In this document: piece by piece, positions 34,030-42,558 of the stretch | Layout of the letters: each line of letters opens with the position of its first letter | Position numbering within the stretch: the first letter of the stretch is position 1 | Assembly (NCBI RefSeq): GCF_000308755.1 | Contig: NZ_BAGF01000148.1 | Location: 1 to 64,000 of the forward strand | DNA: 64,000 nt | Origin: Nocardia pneumoniae NBRC 100136 | GTDB lineage: Bacteria; Actinomycetota; Actinomycetes; Mycobacteriales; Mycobacteriaceae | Reading direction: 5' to 3' | The notes under the pieces: generated by a model | Told to the model about the DNA's origin: nothing | What the model saw: the letters and a program-made list of their open reading frames with translations, nothing else | The model's database searches: none | Program-made: the position numbers and the translations under genes

Positions 34030-37000
34030 GAGCGTCCACCTCCGAAAACGGTCGGCATTCTGTCAATGACCGCGGCCCAGTCCTCGCCTTGTCGGAGTCG
34101 CAGCGCGTGCCATCGGGGGCGGGCCAGTAGCCGTTCCTCGGCGTCCTCGTCGGTAAGGGGATCGTTGTGGCCGTCGTCGATGAAGACCCCGTACCGTCCA
34201 GCGTCCAGGTTGTAGACGAAGTGCGGGCGGGCTTGTGCTTCTTCGACGAGCACGTCGACGGCGTCCGGGAGCCGTGCGCCCTTGGCGCGCAGTAGGCCGA
34301 TGAACGGATGGTCGCTCACCACACCATTGGAGGGTGTGTCAGGCGAGGCGACGCCCGGTGCCGGTAGTGCCGGGACGGTGGTGGCGTCGGCGAGGTCTCG
34401 CAGCATTGTGACGATCGAATGGCGGTCCAGCAGGAGGTGGTCGGGCTGGTTGCCGTACGACAGCAGGCAGTCGTAGCAGGCCCGTTCGCAGCGTTCGGTG
34501 CCCGGTTGGGCGGAGCCGCGGTCGTGACCGTTCTGGTCGAAGTGCAGGATATCGAGCGCTTCACGCGCGACCAGGCCGAGGTCGTAGTGCTCGCCGGCGA
34601 CGAGGTTGCGCAGCACGCCGGCACCGCCCTCGGCGGATTCATAGAGCAGGATGCGGCGTCGTTCCCGATTGTTGGGCAGTGCTTCGGCGGCCAGTTCGTT
34701 GTCCTCGAGGTCGAACGCGGCCTGGATGCCGCGTTTGAGCGCCCACTGCAGGGTGGCCAGGCGCTCCGGGGATACCTGGTCCGACCAGTGCACGACCAGA
34801 GTGTTGCGGCGGTCTTCGACGAACGGGATCACCAGCTCGGGCGGCGCACCGGCCGCCGCGGTGGCGCGGCCTTGGCGGTTGCGCTGGGGGCGTGGCTCCC
34901 AGCGCCCGGTGGTGGGGTTGATGAAGTAGCCGTCGGGCGTGCCGGGTGCTCGGCGCCGCAGGCCGATGTTCATCCGGCGGATGGTGGCGGTGTCGGCGTA
35001 GGTGAGCCGGGCGAGCTCGCGTCCGTCTGCGGCTACGACCCGCGCTTCTCGTCGGGCATCGGGGCCACTGGTCGGCAGCCCGACCGCGGTGACCAAGTCA
35101 AAGCCTTGGCGGCGGCGTTCTTCCTCGTCGGAGGAGATCCGCTCGCGGCGGCGGGTGGTCGCGGTGGTCATCCGCAGCAAGTTCGGGATCGATGCCCCGA
35201 GGTCGACACTGCAGATGTCGCAGTGGTCGTCGGAGTCATTCCATAGCGTGCCGCAGTACTCGCACCGCTTGGCTCGTTCCAGCGCCAGTCGGCCGTCGGC
35301 GTCACCGCGGCTCGGCAGTGACACCTTCACCACCTCGTAGCGGGCCCCCTCGTGGTAGACGAAGGCACCGGGCCCGAACTCGCTGATCGCCAGGAACCGC
35401 GGACGGGACAGGTAATCGCCCTCGCGGCGGCGGCCTCCCGCCCGTGCCGGGATGAACGCCGAGACGGGCAACCGAGGGAATGAGTAGCCGGGCAGAAAGC
35501 CTTCGGTGGCGAAGTAGCGGTAGCTGTAGAAGTCGCTGTAGCCCAGCTCGTCAGACTCGTTGCGCAGCAGGTTCAGCTTTGTAGCGGCTTCCAGGTAATG
35601 TGCCCTGGCGCTGTTGACGGCGTCTGCTGAGGCGGCGGCGTCGGTGAGCACTCGGTTCGCGGCCGCCATCTCGGAACGCGCTGCCCGGAATGCCTCCCGC
35701 CATCGGTCACAGGCGCGGTCGAACTCCTCGACGGCGTTCTCGACGGTGCGGCGGATCCAGTCCTCGTCGAACCACGGCGCGTCGGCGATCTCTTCGACAG
35801 TGCCCAGTACCTGCCGGGCTCGATGCAGTGCCCGGTCTGCCGCTGCAGGATCGGACAAGGTGTGCCGCACCGTGGGCTCGAGTTCCAGGCTCGGGTCGTC
35901 ACCGCTGACATCCAGCAGCTCCACCAGGGATTTTCCGAGTGGTTGGCGGGTCTCGGCCAGCCAGATGGCGTGGATGTGGGAACGCACGAGGTCGGCATTG
36001 GCCAGATCGAGGCGGGGCGGGGCGACGGCACCGGCGACCATCCGCTCGGAGCGGTGGAAGTAGTACTGGTCGTGCGCGCTACCGGTGGTGCAGTAGGTGA
36101 CCACGATCGCAGGTTGCCCGGCGCGGCCGGCGCGGCCGGAGCGCTGCGCGTAGTTGGCCGGGGTCGGTGGCACGTTGCGCAGCACCACGGCGTTGAGGGT
36201 TGCGATGTCGACACCCAACTCCATCGTGGGCGAGCAGAACAGGGCCTGCAGGCCAGCGTGCCTGAACGCTTCCTCACGCTCCTCCCTGATGGGCGCTGGG
36301 ACCTGCGCGGTATGTTCGGCCGACCGCAGACCGGTCAGCCCAGCCGCGAGGGTGCGGTAGAAATCGACGAAGTACGGGTTCGGGGCAGCACCGGTCTCTC
36401 CCGGACCGGTACGCAGAGGATCCGGGGCTCGCGTGACACCGTCCCCGGCCAGCCAGCGCAGCGCTGCCGCATTGAGCTGATATGCACGGTCTCCGTGGTC
36501 CTCTTCAACGACGGTTACCAGGCCATAGAGCGCGAGTGCGTCCAGCATCCCGGCGATGGTCAGCTCGGTATCGGCCGCGGTGATCCGCGGCCCGTCTCCG
36601 CGGAGCCGGCGGCGCATGTACCGGCCGTAGGCCGACAGACCGGACAGGAACGCGTCGCCCCTGGTATCGTCCTGCCTCCGCGATCGCGGCCACACCCGGC
36701 CCGCGAGAAACCGCTCTTCTTCGGCAATCGTCCACGGATCACGCAAGTGCTGGTCTGAGAGGTTGCGGACGGCCTCGAATCCGTCAGCGGTCAACGCGGC
36801 AACCCGGATCGCCAGTGCGCGGCGCATTTCGTCCAACAGCACACGCGCCAGCGACTCGCGCTGCTCGGCCGACACGTCGGCCAGCAGGCCACTGCGCCAG
36901 ATCTCGTCATCGGCGCATGCCTCGTCCAGCGCGACGTAATCAATCCTGAGCAACGCGGACTGTTCGAGGTTCGGCATCGTAATCCGCCAGCCGCGCTGCA

Positions 37001-39080
37001 GATCCTGATAGAGCCGATACGCGACCGCTTCACGAAGCGCCCGGTCGGCCTCCTGCCGCGCAAGGCCCCGCACGTCCGGTTGGAGCGCGTACTCGTCCCG
37101 CGGCAGCCCGAGCGCCCGAACGACGGCGCTGGCCATCGTGTCATGGCGCAACCCGTCCGGACCGGCCCCGGATACGGCCCGGTACAACGCACTGCGCAGG
37201 AGACCCACCTGGATGAAGTCATTGAAGTGTCCGGCCTGCAGGGAGGCGTCCTGCCGGTTGTCGGTGAACGACAGCACCTTGCGGGCGTCCTCGCGCAGAT
37301 CCTCCTCACGCAGGGCCCGCACCAAGCTCGAGGCCAACACCGTAGTCGCCGAGCTTCGGCCTTCCGAGCCGAGGCTGGACAACTTCGCGAAGTCCTGCTG
37401 GCGTGCCGACTCGTAGGACACCCTGCATCGCAGGCAGAACCGGAACGGTGCCGACACAAACGCCGCAGGAACTCCACCCTGCCCGTGCGTGTCCTCACGA
37501 CCGTCCGGCTGCACCACCACGCGAACCGGCAAATGGTCAGTCTTGGTCGGATCGACCTGCTCCGCGCCAGGGCGACCGATCAACCAGCTGGCAGGGAGTC
37601 GTTCGATCACCTCGGTCAGGTCAGACGGCCACGGGGTCGTGGTATCGACGTACAGGTAGCCACCACGAGGGTCACCCGCCACGTCGTCCGGCAGCCGCGG
37701 CCGGAACCCATCTGACGTGCGGACCACCGACAGGTACTCCTGGCCGCATTCCCGGCAGAACGCCAGAGGCGCGAGGACGGCGTCAGGACGGCCTGGCACC
37801 GCCAGCTGATACCGCGTCGTGAGGTAGCGGTCGGCTTCAGGCTCGATCGAGCAGTAGACGGTGTCGCCCTTGCCGATGAACTGGTGCAACCGGAACGCGA
37901 AGAGAGAACGGCCGAAGTCATCGAGCTGTTCTGCACCGGCCAGCAGCACCTGCCGTAGCGCGTCGGTGCACGTGGTCTCGTCCAGCCCCGTGCGGCGCGA
38001 CAGCTCCGTGGCCGCGTCGGACAGCTTGGTGGGTGGCTGGCGAACGAGCCGGTCATCGACGGTCGTCACGCCGAAGGTTGACTCCGCCCACGCCGCCAAG
38101 GGATCGTCGCGCAGATCCTCGGCGCGTCCGACATTCCAAACAGCGGCACGCAGAGCGTCGTCATCCGGGTCGGGGTCGCTCCGGGTGGCCCGGCGCAATG
38201 TTTCCCCGATCACATGCTGGGGGTCCACCGGTGTGCCGAACAGCCGCTCTGCGACCTCGGCTATCGCGGCCCGCTGCTGCTCCAGCGTGCCTGGTCCGGC
38301 CAGTGTCGCAGAGGTACCGACATACTGGACCGATCGGCTACCGCAGGCGTCACGGACCCGCCTGACCAGCATCGCCACGTCCGCACCCTGTCGACCGCGG
38401 TAGGTGTGCAACTCGTCGAGTACCAAAAACCGCAGTTCGCGAGCCTGTTCGATCAACCGGCGGCGCTCATCGGGGCGGGTCAACAGTAGATCGAGCATCA
38501 CGTAGTTGGTTAGCAGCACGTCCGGCGGATGTTGCAGGATCTGCTCCCGCTGCTCGTCGCTCTCCTGGCCGGTGTACCGGGCGAATGTCACCAGCCGACC
38601 GGTATCGCCCAGGAACTTCGCCAGCTCCAGCTCCTGACTGTTGGCCAGCGCGTTCATCGGATAGACCACGATCGCGCGGACACCACGACCGCTGCCTTCG
38701 CGGAGCACGTGATCGACGATCGGAACCAGGTATGACAAGCTCTTGCCCGAGCCGGTGCCCGTCGTTAGCACATAACTCGCACCAGCTTGTGCCGCAGTGA
38801 CCGCGTCCCGCTGGTGCTGGTGCAACTGAAGGCAGCGGCCTCCTACTCGAAAGATCTCAGCGCACGCCGGATGCAGGACCTCATCCGCGGCCAACTGCTG
38901 GATGTCACCGCCCTCAGCGAACGCGGGGTTTAGGGACAACCACGGCTCCGGCCACAGCAACCCGGCGTCGAGCTCGCGCTCGACCAACCTGCGGATATCG
39001 TCGTCACGCACGCGCAGGAATCCGTCGATGTAGCGGCGGTAATCGCCGACCAGCCGATCACGCACCGCGAAGACGTCCAC
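34026..39080 (-). CDS. Giant DEAD/DEAH helicase with DUF1998 zinc domain (DrmA/DruE-like)
   Basis: About 1684 residues. Motif I YVLTTGTGSGKSLSYLVPI lies near 105-123, motif II VLDELHTYRGRQGADVAML near 222, motif III YVGTSATLAG. In the second RecA domain is QRSGRAGRAGQPAIVVTY near 982. Two Cys pairs in the middle (FCRECGQEY, FCLRCRVSY) and a later CEYCG...CDIC look zinc-binding. The DUF1998 region ends with YESAEGGAGVLRNLV and RCERACYDCLLSYGNQ near 1535. The last 100 residues (YGVFIDDGHNDPLTDEDAEE, WAAVIDRM) resemble a Vsr-like PD-(D/E)XK fold. GTG 39080 is preferred (family start DVFAVRDRL); a TTG at 39149 would add 23 residues. First gene of the operon. Confidence 0.85.
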   Translation of the reverse strand: MDVFAVRDRLVGDYRRYIDGFLRVRDDDIRRLVERELDAGLLWPEPWLSLNPAFAEGGDIQQLAADEVLHPACAEIFRVGGRCLQLHQHQRDAVTAAQAGASYVLTTGTGSGKSLSYLVPIVDHVLREGSGRGVRAIVVYPMNALANSQELELAKFLGDTGRLVTFARYTGQESDEQREQILQHPPDVLLTNYVMLDLLLTRPDERRRLIEQARELRFLVLDELHTYRGRQGADVAMLVRRVRDACGSRSVQYVGTSATLAGPGTLEQQRAAIAEVAERLFGTPVDPQHVIGETLRRATRSDPDPDDDALRAAVWNVGRAEDLRDDPLAAWAESTFGVTTVDDRLVRQPPTKLSDAATELSRRTGLDETTCTDALRQVLLAGAEQLDDFGRSLFAFRLHQFIGKGDTVYCSIEPEADRYLTTRYQLAVPGRPDAVLAPLAFCRECGQEYLSVVRTSDGFRPRLPDDVAGDPRGGYLYVDTTTPWPSDLTEVIERLPASWLIGRPGAEQVDPTKTDHLPVRVVVQPDGREDTHGQGGVPAAFVSAPFRFCLRCRVSYESARQQDFAKLSSLGSEGRSSATTVLASSLVRALREEDLREDARKVLSFTDNRQDASLQAGHFNDFIQVGLLRSALYRAVSGAGPDGLRHDTMASAVVRALGLPRDEYALQPDVRGLARQEADRALREAVAYRLYQDLQRGWRITMPNLEQSALLRIDYVALDEACADDEIWRSGLLADVSAEQRESLARVLLDEMRRALAIRVAALTADGFEAVRNLSDQHLRDPWTIAEEERFLAGRVWPRSRRQDDTRGDAFLSGLSAYGRYMRRRLRGDGPRITAADTELTIAGMLDALALYGLVTVVEEDHGDRAYQLNAAALRWLAGDGVTRAPDPLRTGPGETGAAPNPYFVDFYRTLAAGLTGLRSAEHTAQVPAPIREEREEAFRHAGLQALFCSPTMELGVDIATLNAVVLRNVPPTPANYAQRSGRAGRAGQPAIVVTYCTTGSAHDQYYFHRSERMVAGAVAPPRLDLANADLVRSHIHAIWLAETRQPLGKSLVELLDVSGDDPSLELEPTVRHTLSDPAAADRALHRARQVLGTVEEIADAPWFDEDWIRRTVENAVEEFDRACDRWREAFRAARSEMAAANRVLTDAAASADAVNSARAHYLEAATKLNLLRNESDELGYSDFYSYRYFATEGFLPGYSFPRLPVSAFIPARAGGRRREGDYLSRPRFLAISEFGPGAFVYHEGARYEVVKVSLPSRGDADGRLALERAKRCEYCGTLWNDSDDHCDICSVDLGASIPNLLRMTTATTRRRERISSDEEERRRQGFDLVTAVGLPTSGPDARREARVVAADGRELARLTYADTATIRRMNIGLRRRAPGTPDGYFINPTTGRWEPRPQRNRQGRATAAAGAPPELVIPFVEDRRNTLVVHWSDQVSPERLATLQWALKRGIQAAFDLEDNELAAEALPNNRERRRILLYESAEGGAGVLRNLVAGEHYDLGLVAREALDILHFDQNGHDRGSAQPGTERCERACYDCLLSYGNQPDHLLLDRHSIVTMLRDLADATTVPALPAPGVASPDTPSNGVVSDHPFIGLLRAKGARLPDAVDVLVEEAQARPHFVYNLDAGRYGVFIDDGHNDPLTDEDAEERLLARPRWHALRLRQGEDWAAVIDRMPTVFGGGRS

Positions 39081-39391
39081 CGTGTCCCCAACCCCGTATC
39101 CCTGTTCCGACGCCAAGACCCCACAGAGAGTAGTAGCGCACTCCGACAACGCGATTGCCCGCTCCCTACGGGAGTGAGCTCCGGCGGCACGTCCACGACG
39201 TCAAATCGACCACCAGACCTCGTGCGTTGTGTCACCTGTCCCACGGTAAGCAGTGCGAGCACTCTGTAAAGTCGATCAACAGCGATGCTCCGTTACGGCC
39301 CGCGGCGACCATCCCGGACGGAGTAGTCACTGCAGGTCACCAGTGTTCACTCCGACCGCCCAGTAGATCTGATCTTCGTCGCAAACGGGGC

Positions 39392-39619
39392 GGGCTGCGC
39401 GACTACAACCAGAAGACCGCGATCCAGTTCCTCGACTACGTGCTCTCGCAGCTGCCGTTCGCGGTGGAGACGGTCCAGACCGATAACGGGGCGGAGTTCC
39501 AGTCCGGGTGCCACTGCCACGTGCTGGACAACGGCATCAACCACGTCTACATCAAGCCTTGGACACCCCGGCTGAACGGGAAAGTGGAGCGCTCGCACCG
39601 CACCGACGCCGAGGAGTAG
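39392..39619 (+). pseudogene. Transposase fragment (IS481-like rve domain)
   Basis: Only the end of an integrase core remains: YNQKTAIQFLDYVLSQLPF, VQTDNGAEFQS with the second catalytic Asp, then GINHVYIKPWTPRLNGKVER and SHRTDAEE before an early stop. That series is typical of IS481-type transposases. The HTH, the first Asp region and the C-terminus are missing. It lies just upstream of the defence operon on the opposite strand and marks a past insertion. The regions 39150-39391 and 39620-39802 contain no gene I can support; the first must hold the operon's promoter. Confidence 0.7.
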
Positions 39620-39802
39620 TTCGCTGTGGCGGCGCACCGCCGATGGTTGGCGAATGTACTTTCCTCAGGGAACACCCGTTGTCGCCACATCAACTTCGGA
39701 CGCAACGAAAGGCATTGATGATTGAAATGGCGGGCAGACGCCTACCTGTGTCAGACCATGCGACTCGCATACCTCGGTCGAACTGCACCGAGCCTTCCAG
39801 GG

Positions 39803-40843
39803 TCAACTGGTTTTATGGCCGGGGGTGCTGGCAGGAGTCGTATCGTCACCCGGCCATGGGGGAGCGGCTGGACCCGCGGACGCTGATGAATTGAACCTGT
39901 GGGGATTCGGCGGTGGTGGTGGTATGCCGTCGCGAAGAGATGTGAGGAAAGCGACTGTGTCATCGGGTAGTTCGGCGCGCACGGCTAGTTCGTAGGCGAG
40001 CCGGTGGTAGTCCTGGGTCTGTGCATCGTCGATCAGTCGGACGGTGTCGTCGTGCTGGGTGAGCACGATGCTTGGCAGGTCGAACCGTTCTGATCGGACA
40101 GCGGAGAACCGCAAGTAGGTGAATCCGTGGTCGATCGGTATCGATTCCGCCGAAGGGCTCCTGATCACCTGCAGCGTGACATTCCTTTGGTGTGGCGGCC
40201 GAGCGCTGATCGCCAGTACATGGTCGATCTGTGAGCGCCAAACGGCATCACCTTCTTGACGCTGACGAAACGCGTGCTCCTCGACCAGCAGCCATACCGG
40301 TGGTGCATCGGGCCGGAAGAGGGTCGCTCGGCGTCGGGAGCGCTCGGCGACCAGGGCTTCGATTTGCGCAGATGAGTAATTGGGGTGGGCCGAGAGCAGT
40401 GCGGCGCGGGCGTAGTCGTCTGTCTGGAGTATGGCGGGGCTCATCTGCTGCTCGTAGTGGATGATCCGGCAGGCGGCACGTTCGAGGCCGGCGAGGGCAT
40501 CGAATGTCGCTGGGGCCCAGCCGAGTTCCCTGTGCGCTGTGTGCGTGAGATTGCTCAGGTGGTGAAGACGCATCAGATCCGCGTACTCGTCGGGTGCGTC
40601 GATCTTGTACGCGGCCAGCAGCGCGACAAGGTGGTGGCGTTTGATCCCGGTGCGTGCGCGCTCGATGCGGCTGACCGTCGACGGAGAAACGCCGATCGCT
40701 GCGGCCGCGGCTGCCTGTTCGAGGCAGCGCTTCTCACGCATCTCACGCAGACGCTCGCCAAGGATGATCTTGAGCGCGCTGGTGGTCGAGCCGCCTGGTT
40801 CGGAGTCCGGCTGTGGGCCGGTGCGCGCACTTAGTGTTGGCAC
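39803..40843 (-). CDS. XRE-family regulator with DUF5753 domain
   Basis: About 346 residues from GTG 40843; the frame is open further, but upstream residues are not protein-like. An HTH_31-type DNA-binding domain lies at about 25-80 (LEQAAAAAAIGVSPSTVSRIER). DUF5753 follows at about 110-300 (ELGWAPATFDALAGLERAA, YEQQMSPAILQTDDYARA, VLLVEEHAFRQ-type region seen as WLLVEEHAFRQR). The C-terminus is a Pro/Ser tail. Such regulators usually sit beside a DUF397 partner; none is visible here. No Shine-Dalgarno precedes the GTG, so the mRNA may be leaderless. Tandem repeats 44-66 bases upstream are probable operator sites. Confidence 0.82.
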   Translation of the reverse strand: MPTLSARTGPQPDSEPGGSTTSALKIILGERLREMREKRCLEQAAAAAAIGVSPSTVSRIERARTGIKRHHLVALLAAYKIDAPDEYADLMRLHHLSNLTHTAHRELGWAPATFDALAGLERAACRIIHYEQQMSPAILQTDDYARAALLSAHPNYSSAQIEALVAERSRRRATLFRPDAPPVWLLVEEHAFRQRQEGDAVWRSQIDHVLAISARPPHQRNVTLQVIRSPSAESIPIDHGFTYLRFSAVRSERFDLPSIVLTQHDDTVRLIDDAQTQDYHRLAYELAVRAELPDDTVAFLTSLRDGIPPPPPNPHRFNSSASAGPAAPPWPGDDTTPASTPGHKTS

Positions 40844-40886
40844 GTAAGGAGTCTGGCACGCGGGGGACGCGAAAACTACGCTCCTT

Positions 40887-40909
40887 ATGTACTTGCAGAT
40901 GTACTTGCA
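40887..40909. promoter_or_regulatory. Two tandem 11-bp repeats, probable operator
   Basis: ATGTACTTGCA occurs at 40887-40897 and again at 40899-40909, a 12-base period close to one helical turn. It lies upstream of the DUF5753 regulator gene, so autoregulation is likely. Which strand's promoter it overlaps is not clear. Confidence 0.5.
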
Positions 40910-41292
40910 TTCGAACGTGCAGCAGCGCAATCGTCTGTTTTGTTTGCTGGGTTGTGCTCTGCACCAGAGAAATTCGAGACGACTGGCTGGCGGCTTGCTG
41001 GGTCCGGGGGAGGGAGATCAACTACTCGGCACTAGGTGGCTTAGTGCACGACAAGCCAGGAGAGAAGGTGGGGTAGGGAGTGGTATCGCTCGGCGGTGCC
41101 GCGCGCAGGCTGCGCCCGGGGTTTCGGTATGGCTGGCAGTAGCCGGTCAGAGTTCCTGGATCGGGCTGCTTATACCTGCGTTATTCCTGTTAGTCCACTT
41201 TTTCTGCGTCGCCGGGTCGGCGTGGACGAAGACGATCTTCCGGTCTAGCCTTTCCCCTTGGTCGTCTCCCTCCGAGGGGTGTGCCAGCTCCG
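40910..41292. other. Intergenic region without supported gene
   Basis: Frames here have poor composition and no ribosome sites. AGGGAGATCAACTACTC near 41006 and AGGAGAAGG near 41060 are purine-rich but lead to no convincing product. Confidence 0.3.
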
Positions 41293-41310
41293 ATGGTCGG
41301 AGTCGTGGAC

Positions 41311-41460
41311 ATGCCTAGGAAGGAGAAGACCTTCGTGGGTAACCACGCAAATGAAGGCCGGAGAGTGCCAAAGGCCCCGAACGACTGGGCGGTTGTGCGA
41401 GCCGTTGTCTCAGTCGTCGGGGCCGTCGTCTGGCTGCTCCGGAAGTTGATGGACTGGTAG
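41311..41460 (+). CDS. Possible 49-aa small membrane-active peptide
   Basis: ATG 41311 opens a basic N-terminus (MPRKEKTFVGNHANEGRRVP) followed by a C-terminal hydrophobic helix with Trp caps (WAVVRAVVSVVGAVVWLLRK then LMDW). An in-frame ATG at 41293 would add six residues. GTG 41335 would shorten it and has AAGGAG upstream. A strong terminator follows 16 bases after the stop, supporting a real transcription unit. The layout recalls small membrane toxins or regulators, but no family is recognised. Confidence 0.5.
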   Translation: MPRKEKTFVGNHANEGRRVPKAPNDWAVVRAVVSVVGAVVWLLRKLMDW

Positions 41461-41475
41461 TCCGTCAACGTCGAT

Positions 41476-41509
41476 GAGCGGGCTCGCCGCGCCAACGGCG
41501 GGCTCGCTC
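41476..41509 (+). terminator. Strong 14-bp stem-loop terminator
   Basis: GAGCGGGCTCGCCG pairs across a six-base loop (CGCCAA) with CGGCGGGCTCGCTC; all 14 positions pair, two of them as G-T. TCCCTTTC follows. It closes the short gene ending at 41460. Confidence 0.75.
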
Positions 41510-41523
41510 TCCCTTTCAGCCCA

Positions 41524-41563
41524 TACCCCGCAAAACAGACTTTGAGTTTGTTATGACGGGGTA
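41524..41563. terminator. Second inverted repeat, possible terminator
   Basis: TACCCCG (41524-41530) and CGGGGTA (41557-41563) enclose a 26-base AT-rich loop with AAAC/GTTT potential. It could end minus-strand transcription from the operon stopping at 41936. Apart from this, 41510-41935 shows nothing. Confidence 0.35.
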
Positions 41564-41935
41564 CAGGTCAGAGTACTCGTCACGGAGGGGATTTCAACGG
41601 CTGACCCGACCCTGATTGGTTTGCTAGAGATGTACTCGGATAGCTGAAATGCACATGCACCTGAGTTTTCCGTCCCGTTCTGGCAGATCACGCCGCGTGC
41701 GCCGTGGTCGCGTTTCCGGACTCAGCAAACGTTGAACAAGGTATGTTTCGTTATCTCTACGCAATCTGCTGGACAGGTTCGCCGACCCGGTTGACGCCCC
41801 GTTCACCATCGAACCGGTCCGGCGACCGCCCCGCAGATGCCTGCCTAGGGGCGGTATCTGTCAGTCCCGCGACGCGGCTACAGGTGAGCAGGTCGGGTAC
41901 CGGCGAACTGCTTGGATTGACTTGCCGCTGGTCCA

Positions 41936-42235
41936 CTACCGGTTGATGTCTCTGGTTGCGAGGCGTTGATACTCCCGGAGTTTGTCGGCCAGGCGCCGAT
42001 CCAGTTCGCAGATCTGTGGCAGTGGAGACGCTCCAGGCGCCGAGACGACCGACAGGGCGACATACTGCCCGTCGAGGGTCTCCAGAGCCCGACCGAGAAC
42101 TCGGCACTGTGGTGGACAGTTATGGTGCAGGCTCAGCGCGCGGATCGCGTCGTCGGTGGTGAGTCCACCAGGGTCGGCAAGGCAGTCGGCGAAGCCGATC
42201 GGATCGTCGGGCTCCGCTGGTGTCGGGTTGGTCAT
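41936..42235 (-). CDS. Hypothetical 99-aa protein of nucleoside hydrolase operon
   Basis: A soluble protein with an acidic N-terminus (MTNPTPAEPDDPIGFADCLA), a CPPQCRVL motif with two Cys, and a helical C-terminus (LDRRLADKLREYQRLATRD). No family I can name. ATG 42235 overlaps the upstream stop by four bases. It is last of six coupled genes. The paired Cys/His residues (HHNCPPQC) could bind a metal. Confidence 0.65.
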   Translation of the reverse strand: MTNPTPAEPDDPIGFADCLADPGGLTTDDAIRALSLHHNCPPQCRVLGRALETLDGQYVALSVVSAPGASPLPQICELDRRLADKLREYQRLATRDINR

Positions 42236-42558
42236 GACGCCGCCCGCACGGGCCGCACACGGTCATCGACGATGCGCCATCCGCTCCACCGGCACGGTTG
42301 GGTATCCCAGGTGAGGTGTTCGCCGATCCTGTTGCCAGCCGCCGGGACCGATCCGCACAGCACGGCCGGGCAGGCCACCGCGATCAGCCGGTTGGCACTG
42401 TCGAACTCGGCCCGTCCGCAGTCGGCGTACAGCCTCACCGACCCACGATCAGCCGCGCCCTGCCCTATCGCCATGGCGTGGCAGCCAGAGACTTGGGTGG
42501 CGGAGGTGGTCGGGGTCTGCTGTTGCCGGTGGCGGTGTAGCCAGTGCCGCCAGTTCAT
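42232..42558 (-). CDS. Hypothetical 108-aa protein of nucleoside hydrolase operon
   Basis: ATG 42558 has AAGGAG upstream and overlaps the nucleoside hydrolase stop by four bases. The N-terminus is basic (MNWRHWLHRHRQQQ), followed by a compact beta-like domain with several Cys (GCHAMAIGQ, YADCGRAEFD, VACPAVLCGSVPA) and W-rich strands near the end (LTWDTQPCRWSGWRIVDD). Function unknown; the tail repeats a C/W pattern seen in small zinc-binding domains. Longer upstream frames overlap the hydrolase and were not used. Confidence 0.6.
   Translation of the reverse strand: MNWRHWLHRHRQQQTPTTSATQVSGCHAMAIGQGAADRGSVRLYADCGRAEFDSANRLIAVACPAVLCGSVPAAGNRIGEHLTWDTQPCRWSGWRIVDDRVRPVRAAS

Noticed and set aside
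27263..39080. Calling the operon BREX, DISARM or Druantia outright
   Set aside because: BREX hallmarks (PglZ, BrxC/PglY, Lon-like BrxL) are absent; DISARM lacks McrBC and normally has a separate DrmB and often DrmC; Druantia partner genes are missing. Only component-level similarity is claimed.
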